A stretch of 64,000 bases of DNA from NCBI GenBank assembly GCA_900491605.1, contig UESW01004235.1, positions 731,462-795,461 on the forward strand, given 5' to 3'. Origin of the DNA: Calamus simplicifolius (Eukaryota > Streptophyta > Magnoliopsida > Arecales > Arecaceae). The stretch's first letter is position 1, and every line of letters starts with the position of its first letter. Positions 58,123 to 64,000 of the stretch are shown in pieces. The position numbers and the translations under genes were made by a program. Below the pieces are notes generated by a model that had not been told where the DNA came from, made no database searches, and was given only the letters and a program-made list of their open reading frames with translations.

Positions 58123-60281
58123 TGTTATGCCCCAGACCCGACGTGGGATCCAAGAATGGCAACCCATCGTATGCCTGGTATGCAAGGCATCTATAACAAT
58201 CCAATTTATACAAGGAAGGATAATATCTCTATGCCATTCAGAGACAATAACTTTAATACAAGCTATAGTTATGAGTCATGCCCATCATACATAAATCAAT
58301 AGGGTATAACAAAATGTTGGATCTAAGTTATTTAGAAGAAGCTATAACTATCCCATATTCCCTTTTTCAGTCTTGTAGTTCTGAAAAAAAAAAAAATATT
58401 GTGAGATTTAAATGAGCCCACACTCAATAAGTAAGCCTACTATATATAATATAATCATTTCAGGCTTTATCAAATCAGATTTTGCATGTAAAACACATAT
58501 AAAGCTACATTTTGCCATATTATCAAAACATGCATACCATATGCTCAAAGTAATTTTGAAAGCTTAGTCATGCAATAATCCCGAAATATATAATGTAATC
58601 AAACCCACTGTATCTATATAATTATTAATTTTTATGTGTCCCATGGTCCTGCATCATATCCGTAAACACCTTACTGATGTATCACTCTTAAATATCTCCT
58701 AAGAGAAAGTCATAGTACCAGCATCATGCTATATATCATAATCAGTCATAACACACCCTACAGATGTGCATCCTTCACATATTTTTCCTATAGAGGTGGG
58801 TCCTGTATCTCTTGGCATATTACGTCATTTCATATTATATATGGAGAACCGTGGCGACACATAATGACATTTTTGAGTATCATATTTATGCCTTACATGC
58901 AACATATCATGCATCATCATAAGCATAAGCTTCTCACATATACAGTGGTTTGAACATTAGCAATTGCATAAAATTATATCAAATTTGTTTTACAAAGTCA
59001 AAGTAATTATATCCCGTCACATTTGCAAAATAGCATGTATTATTGCCAAAAGCATAACAACATATTTTCAGTATCAAATCCATTTTCTCATATTCCAAAT
59101 AATGCAATATATATATCAGTATAGTATTTAAATATTTCATAATTTTTATACTTTAATAATTCATAAAAATTATGATAAATGGCTTACTTACTCATAAAAA
59201 TTATGATAAATGACTTACTTATCTCTCTACGCTAATCCAAAAGTGCAAGTCAGTTATTTATGCACCTGGGTACCTACAACATAAATGTTCCCATTTTTAA
59301 TCTCCAAAATCAGCATGTCAAAATAGCTTTTAAACTCTACCCAATTTAATCTTGAGGCCAACTTGGGGCTTGAATATCTCCCAATATATAAGCCCAATGA
59401 AAAAATAAAAATACCCCAAGAAACTAGGATCAACATTGATCCAAACCGTATCCTCCTTTTATTGAGTTTGGCCTAATTTGAGGCCCAAGAAATCAGCCCA
59501 AAAGGGCTAACTGGACTGACTAGGCTGGGCTGAACCTGGGCCCAGCCCCTCCCATTCTCTCTCTCTCCCTTGGTTCACCCGAACCAGGGGAGTGGGAAGA
59601 AGAAAAAAATGACCGGTGGCTCACGGCTGCCGCCGGCCCCTCCCGGCCTTATGCTTGGCTGCCAACGACCGGTCCAGTGCCGGTCGCCGCCGGTGGTCCT
59701 TTCTTTCCTTCCCCTCTCTTTCTTTTCTTTCTTCTTCTTTTTCCTTTCTCCCCCCTGTTTCTCCTCTGTTCTTCTTCCACCATCGTTACTGTGGTGGTGG
59801 CACAGCCGGCCAGGGGAGGCCGGCCAGACCCCTCCAGTCACCTCCCCGGCACCAGTGGGGGCTAGTGCCCAAGGCTCGGGCCCGGTGAGCTGCCGAGCAT
59901 GCTGCCGGGCTCGAACCAACATACGGGAGTCGGTTTGGCTCCTGTGAGGGGAGAGCCTCCGGTCCTCTCCCCCTCTTCTTCTCTCTCTTACCTTGTCGGA
60001 GAGCGATGAGGCGACGAGGCAACCAACACAGGTAGAGGCAGCAGCAGCACGGAGGAAAGGGAGAGCAAGGTGAGGAAAAGCTCTTCCCTTCCTCCCCTTT
60101 TTATTCTTACAGAAAAGGGGATGGGGGAGAGAGAAAGGGGCGGCGCCTCCCTCCTTCCGATCAACAATGGTGGAGGAAGGGGCAGTGCCTCCCTCCCTCC
60201 GGTCAAAAATGGTGGAGCTGCCCTTCGTACGGTGCCGAAATCTTCACATGGTGTGGCACTGTTGAAGAATAGGGGTTCACA
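58123..60281 (-). repeat. 3' LTR of the chromovirus-like Gypsy element
   Basis: About 2.16 kb, starting TGTGAACCCC and ending GGGGCATAACA when read on the minus strand. Its part at 59540-60060 is GC-rich with CT/GA tracts and yields spurious open frames. A relative of this LTR in inverse orientation lies at the right edge of the window. Confidence 0.85.
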
Positions 60282-60296
60282 TTCTCCCCTCCTTAT
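60282..60296 (-). other. polypurine tract
   Basis: Minus strand TATAAGGAGGGGAGAA, directly before the 3' LTR TGTGAACC. This is the expected position for the plus-strand primer. Confidence 0.8.
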
Positions 60297-60394
60297 AAAA
60301 ATTTCAGCCTCGAAATTGATGTACTTCATATAACATTTAGAATCCAAAGCTTTGATCATATGATTAATCTTCTTTCCATTTACATATGCTAAGT

Positions 60395-61094
60395 TACAAA
60401 CAATTGAGGATATTTTTCTTTAATTTCCTCCTCAAGCTCCCATGTAGCTTCCCTCTCAGAATGGTTACTCCACTGAACCTTGACATAGGGAATGCTACGT
60501 TGTCTTAAAACTTAATCCTTGTGGTCCATAATACGCACAGGATTCTCCTCATATATTAGATCCTTCCTTAATTGCATGGGCTCAAATTCTATCACATGGC
60601 TAGGGTCAGAAATATACTTCCTTAATATAGATACATGAAATACATTATGTACCCCAGAGAGTGCCGGAGGTAATGCCATGCTATAAGCCACCTCCCCTAC
60701 TTTGCTCAGAATCTCAAATGGCCCAATGTATCGTAGACTCAGTTAACCTCTAATCCCAAATCTCATCACATTTTTGTTGGTGATATCTTCAGGAAGACAT
60801 GATCTCCAACATAAAATTCTAGCTCCCTCTTCTCACATCAGCACAGCTTTTCTGTCGGCTCTAAGCTATGCGGAGTCGTTCCTTGATCAACTGCACCTTC
60901 TCTACTGTCTGCCGAATTAGCTCATGGCCCAACAATTTTTTCTCTCCTACTTCATCGCAACATAAGGGAGATATGCATTTCCTACCATACAAAGCCTCGA
61001 ATGGAGCCATCTGGATACTGGCTTGGTAATAGTTATTGTAAGCAAATTTCACTAAAGATAAGTGGTTGTCCCAAGCACTACCAAAGTCCATCAC
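60395..61094 (-). pseudogene. Gypsy integrase C-terminus and chromodomain-like tail
   Basis: Reads WDNHLSLVKFAYNNYYQASI, QMAPFEALYGRKCISPLCCD and EVGEKKLLGHELIRQT. It continues as NVMRFGIRG, PFEILSKVGEVAYSMALPPA, SGVHNVFHVSILRKYISDPS, a stop near 60510, and a tail VKVQWSNHSEREATWELEEE typical of Tekay/Del-type chromoviruses. The integrase catalytic DDE part is missing. Confidence 0.9.
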
Positions 61095-61109
61095 CTGGCT
61101 TTGATACCA
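61092..61109 (-). other. tRNA-Met primer binding site of the Gypsy element
   Basis: TGGTATCAAAGCCAGGTG on the minus strand, 7 bases after the LTR end at 61117. It agrees with the initiator-tRNA-Met site at 16 of 18 positions. Confidence 0.85.
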
Positions 61110-61116
61110 TAAAAGC

Positions 61117-61481
61117 TGTTATACCCCAGACCCAATGTGGGATCCAGGGGTGGAAACCCACAGCATGCCTAGCATGCAAGGCATCCTGTAACAATCCAAT
61201 TTATACAAGGAAGGATAATACCTCTATGTTATCCAGAGTCAATAACTTTAATACAAGCCATAGTTATGAGTCATGCCTATCATATATAAATCAATGGGGT
61301 TACAACAAAATATTGGATCTAAGTTATTTAAAAAGCTCTAACTACCCCATGTTCCCTTCTTCAGTCTTGTGGCTCTGAAAAAAAAATATTATAAAATTTA
61401 AATGAGCTCACACCCAATAAGTAAGCCTACTATTACATAATATAATCATTTCAAGCTTTATCAAATCAGATTTGCATGCAA
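61117..61481 (-). repeat. truncated 5' LTR of the Gypsy element
   Basis: Aligns with 58123-58495 over about 365 bp. The similarity stops where GH3 copy C intron 7 sequence resumes, so the outer part of this LTR has been deleted. Confidence 0.85.
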
Positions 61482-61513
61482 AAGGGTCCAGGTTCAAACT
61501 GTAATGGTGGCAT

Positions 61514-62746
61514 GGAAAAGACTTTTACACCGCCTCCGGTGCAGCAAGTCCTACGTGGGTGCACCGTTCCTTTTATTGGTCCACATACGCACGATACCCA
61601 TTAAAAAATGTTAAGACATTCCGAGAGAAAAACTTACGACATCCTAGTTTTAAGCTTACGACACCGTAGTTATAAAGCTACGACACCCGTTCAGAAAAGA
61701 AAAAAACTCACGACATCCTAGTTTTAAATGGACGATACCCTAATTTTAAGTTTAAGACACCCGTTCAAAAAGGCATCTGCGCATATTCCAAAAAAAAATT
61801 GAATGGGTATTAATGCACGTCATGTCAAAATTAAATAGCTATTAAGAAAGAAAAAAAAAACCTTACGATACCCTACTTTTAAAGCCACGACACCGTAGTT
61901 ATAAAACTAGACACCCGTTAAGAAAGCAAAAAATACTTACGACACCATAGTTATAAAGCCACGACACCGTAGTTATAAAGCTACGACACCACTCGTTATA
62001 AAGCCACGACACCGTAGTTATAAAGCCACGACACCTATACAAATTCCAAAAAAAAAGCTGGTATTAATACACGTCATGTTAAAATAAAGACACCCATTAA
62101 AAAAGCAAAAAAATACTTACGACACCCTAGTTATAAAGCCACGACACCATAGTTATAAAGCTACGACACCCACTCGTCTATACACAAATTCCAAAAAAAG
62201 CTGGTATTAATGCACGTCATGTCAAAAAAAGACATCTATTAAAAAACCAAAAAATACTTACGACACCCTAGTTATAAAGCCACGACACCGTAGTTATAAA
62301 GCCACGACATCCGTTCAAAAAGCAAAAAAAACTCACGACATCCTAGTTTTAAACTCACGACACCCTAGTTTTAAGCTTGAGACACCCGTTTAGAAAAAGT
62401 GTCTGTACATAGATTCCAAGAAAAAGCTGAACGGGTATTAATGCACGTCAGATGGCTTTTTTTTGGAAGTTGTGTACATATACCTTTTCTGAACGGGTGT
62501 CTCATGCTTAAAACTAGGGTGTGTGAGTTTAAAACTAGGATGTCGTGAGTTTTTTTTGCTTTTTGAACGGGTGTCGTGGCTTTATAACTACGGTGTCGTA
62601 AGCTTAAAACTAGGATGTCGTAAGTTTTTCTCTCGGAATATCTTAACATTTTTTAATGGGTGTCGTGCGTATGTGGACCAATAAAAAGGAACGGTGCAGC
62701 CCACGTAGGACTTGCTGCACCGAAGGCGGTGTACAAAGTCTTTTCC
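61514..62746. mobile_element. 1.2-kb MULE in GH3 copy C intron 7
   Basis: TIRs start GGAAAAGACTTTTACACCGC (left) and GGAAAAGACTTTGTACACCG (right, inverted) and match the ends of the 5.1-kb Pack-MULE. Flanks ATGGTGGCAT (61504-61513) and ATGGTGACAT (62747-62756) form a 10-bp duplication with one mismatch. The interior is not coding. It consists of imperfect tandem units TTACGACACCCTAGTT and ATAAAGCCACGACACCGTAG, related to the array in the larger element, plus an inverted arm at 62440-62700. Confidence 0.88.
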
Positions 62747-62941
62747 ATGGTGACATTCTCTCTGAATTTTGAAAGGAAAAAGAGCAAGCTAGAATCAGCG
62801 AAAGGGTTCTCAAACAGGCCCATGGTAAACTTGAGCTAGAGGATCGATCCTTCTCACAAGATCGTCAATTCAACTCATGGAGATGATGTTGTTCTTAGCT
62901 TGGTAGGTGAGATCATCTTTGAAAGCATGAGGAATCATTAC

Positions 62942-63164
62942 CTGCAAGAAGGAACATAATAGAGAAAAGAACAGAAATAGGTTAGAATCATCTGACGTTT
63001 GCAAAGACTTCATGCTAAGTCTAACTTCTCTTCTTCTCCAAACTAGTAATAGTTTAGTTGTATCACTTGAAGCACTTAAAGTTCTTAGTAGTAGGTTATA
63101 TTAAAGATTTTCTTGTCACATATTTATTCTCTCAAATTATCTCTTAGCATTCAAAAGTAGCCAG
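62942..63164 (-). other. GH3 copy C intron 6 remnant
   Basis: Aligns by eye with copy B intron 6 (about 23744-23900), sharing GGAACATAATAG, GTTTGCAAAG and CTAGTAATAGTTTAGTTG. It ends where the right-edge LTR begins. Confidence 0.75.
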
Positions 63165-64000
63165 AGATTGCCGGATACAGCCTATTCTACGATCCTAATA
63201 TCCAGAAAAAAAAGGCGTGTAGCGCATGCGCACTGCCATGCCATGCGCACACGTCGCGCCGTACGCGCGGCACGGCACCGCCGTGCACGCGCGTACGAGG
63301 CGCAGGGGAGGGCCCTCGCTGATTTAAGGGACCGGCACGGCCCCCTCCGCCCCTGTCGGAGCCCTCGTCACGCTGCCGGTAAGCCCCCACCTCCACTGCC
63401 ACCTAGAAGAGAGGGAAGATTGGGGAGAAGGCGTCGGCTGCACGCGGCCGTGCCGCAGCCGAACCATAACGCGGCCATGCAGGGTACCTGACGGTACCGG
63501 ACGGACCGACGCCGATGGGGGGAGGAGCCTGGCGCTCGAGGTGGCCGGGGAGGGAATGGGAGAGGGCCGCTGGGCGGCCCTCCCTTGACGTGGGGAGGAA
63601 GAAGCAGAGGAGAAGAGGAAGAAGAAAGAAAGAAAGAAAGAAAAAAAGGGAAGAGGGAATGGCTGCCGTCGGCGGCCGGTGCTGGGCCGGTTCGCCGGCG
63701 GCCAGGCAAGCCCGGGAGGGGCCAGCGGCCTAGGGTTGCCGTCGGCCACTCTCCCCTGGTTACCCTATTCACCCGAACCAGGGGAGAGAGAACAGAGAAA
63801 GAGAAAGGGGGGCTAGGCCCGGGTTTGGCCCAGCCCAGGAAGCCTTTGGGCCGACTTTTCGGGCTTCAAATTGGGCTGAGCCTGGTAAACGGAAGATGAG
63901 GATTGGATCAAAGATGATCCTAGTTTCTTTGGAAATTTTTATTTTTTCATTTCGACTTATATATTTGAAGATATTCAAGCCCAAAATTAGACTAGATAAA
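63165..64000 (+). repeat. LTR related to the 58-kb Gypsy LTR, opposite orientation, partial
   Basis: 63590-64000 matches the reverse complement of about 59330-59900: a GA-rich tract, CACCCGAACCAGGGGAG, GCCCAGCCCAGG and GATCCTAGTTTCTT. 63165-63590 is GC-rich and more diverged. The open frames in it (Arg/Gly/Pro-rich) are not supported as genes. It runs off the window. Confidence 0.7.

Larger units (their letters stand above)
58123..61481 (-). mobile_element. internally deleted chromovirus-like Gypsy element
   Basis: On the minus strand: partial 5' LTR (61481-61117), tRNA-Met PBS (61109-61092), then directly the integrase C-terminal part (61094-60395), a polypurine tract (60296-60282) and a full 3' LTR (60281-58123). 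gag, protease, RT, RNase H and most of integrase were lost by an internal deletion just after the PBS. The two LTR ends align (TGTTATGCCCCAGACC against TGTTATACCCCAGACC). It is inserted in exon 8 of GH3 copy C. Confidence 0.9.
57769..62941 (-). pseudogene. GH3 beta-D-glucan exohydrolase copy C, fragmented
   Basis: Exon 7 remnant at 62941-62787 (IPHAFK, DDLTYQAKNNIISMS, then a TGA in place of an Arg codon). Intron 7 is split by a MULE. Exon 8 at 58122-57986 (SHADNLGYQCGGWTISWQGL) is cut at its 5' side by an LTR element inserted at 58122/58123. Exon 9 at about 57898-57785 has a large internal deletion that removes the acid/base Glu, fusing the VKST codons to the LVIDPYTDKIDAFVAA-coding segment. 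The exon 9 acceptor is GG instead of AG. Intron 6 similarity to copy B continues to about 63160. Exons 1-6 are not in the window. It is the third tandem member, same strand as A and B, and dead. Confidence 0.9.

Noticed and set aside
59570..60359. Pro/Gly/Ser-rich frames on both strands of the Gypsy LTR
   Set aside because: They lie wholly inside the 3' LTR, overlap on opposite strands and match no domain.
61092..61109. tRNA-like sequence
   Set aside because: It is only the 18-base primer binding site complementary to initiator tRNA-Met. No cloverleaf is present. The same applies to the sites near 37756 and in the TRIM array.
63168..63900. Arg-rich and Pro-rich frames at the right edge
   Set aside because: They sit in a GC-rich LTR homologous to the reverse complement of the 58-60-kb LTR, with no domain.

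Overview
This is nuclear DNA from a flowering plant. The evidence is intron-rich GH3 genes with GT-AG splicing, RTE LINEs, Gypsy and Copia LTR elements, and CACTA, Mutator-like and hAT DNA transposons, all in AT-rich sequence. A monocot, perhaps a palm, is my guess from the look of the GH3 proteins and the repeats; I cannot verify it.

The only host genes I can support are three tandem, same-strand (minus) copies of a barley-ExoI-type beta-D-glucan exohydrolase (GH3). Copy A (8134-19499) has nine exons but a 1-nt deletion in the last exon. Copy B (22474-30055) has nine exons with the same internal exon lengths, an intact 629-codon reading frame, and Met where the family has Trp after the catalytic Asp. 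Copy C (57785-62941) is a shattered pseudogene split by an LTR retrotransposon and a MULE.

Layout: 1-2931 is non-coding, with a possible leader of a minus-strand gene that lies off the left edge. 2932-6866 is a decayed Gypsy element (LTR, gag, protease, RT) abutting an antisense acidic ORF. 8.1-21.1 kb is GH3 copy A; its 7.8-kb intron 2 holds an almost full-length RTE LINE, which itself holds a tandem TRIM array of five LTRs. 22.5-31 kb is GH3 copy B, whose intron 2 carries an independent RTE LINE in the opposite orientation. 31-37 kb is intergenic, with two more RTE fragments. 37.1-48.9 kb is a Copia element (gag, PBS, long LTR) whose LTR was split by an 8.9-kb CACTA transposon. That CACTA contains a 3.2-kb GATC-rich minisatellite with alternating 85/87-bp units. 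50.96-56.05 kb is a Mutator-like element (MULE) with ~227-bp TIRs and a perfect 9-bp TSD. It has captured fragments of three host genes (an STN7-type kinase, a TIME FOR COFFEE-like protein and a G-type lectin receptor), embedded in about 22-bp tandem arrays. 56.54-57.76 kb is a hAT element with a perfect 8-bp TSD. 57.8-63.2 kb is GH3 copy C with a nested chromovirus-like Gypsy element and a small MULE. 63.2-64 kb is a related LTR in the opposite orientation that runs off the window.

The nesting gives a relative order of events: GH3 tandem duplication, then LINE and LTR insertions, then TRIM, CACTA and MULE insertions into those. No RNA genes, CRISPR arrays or prokaryotic-type features were found.
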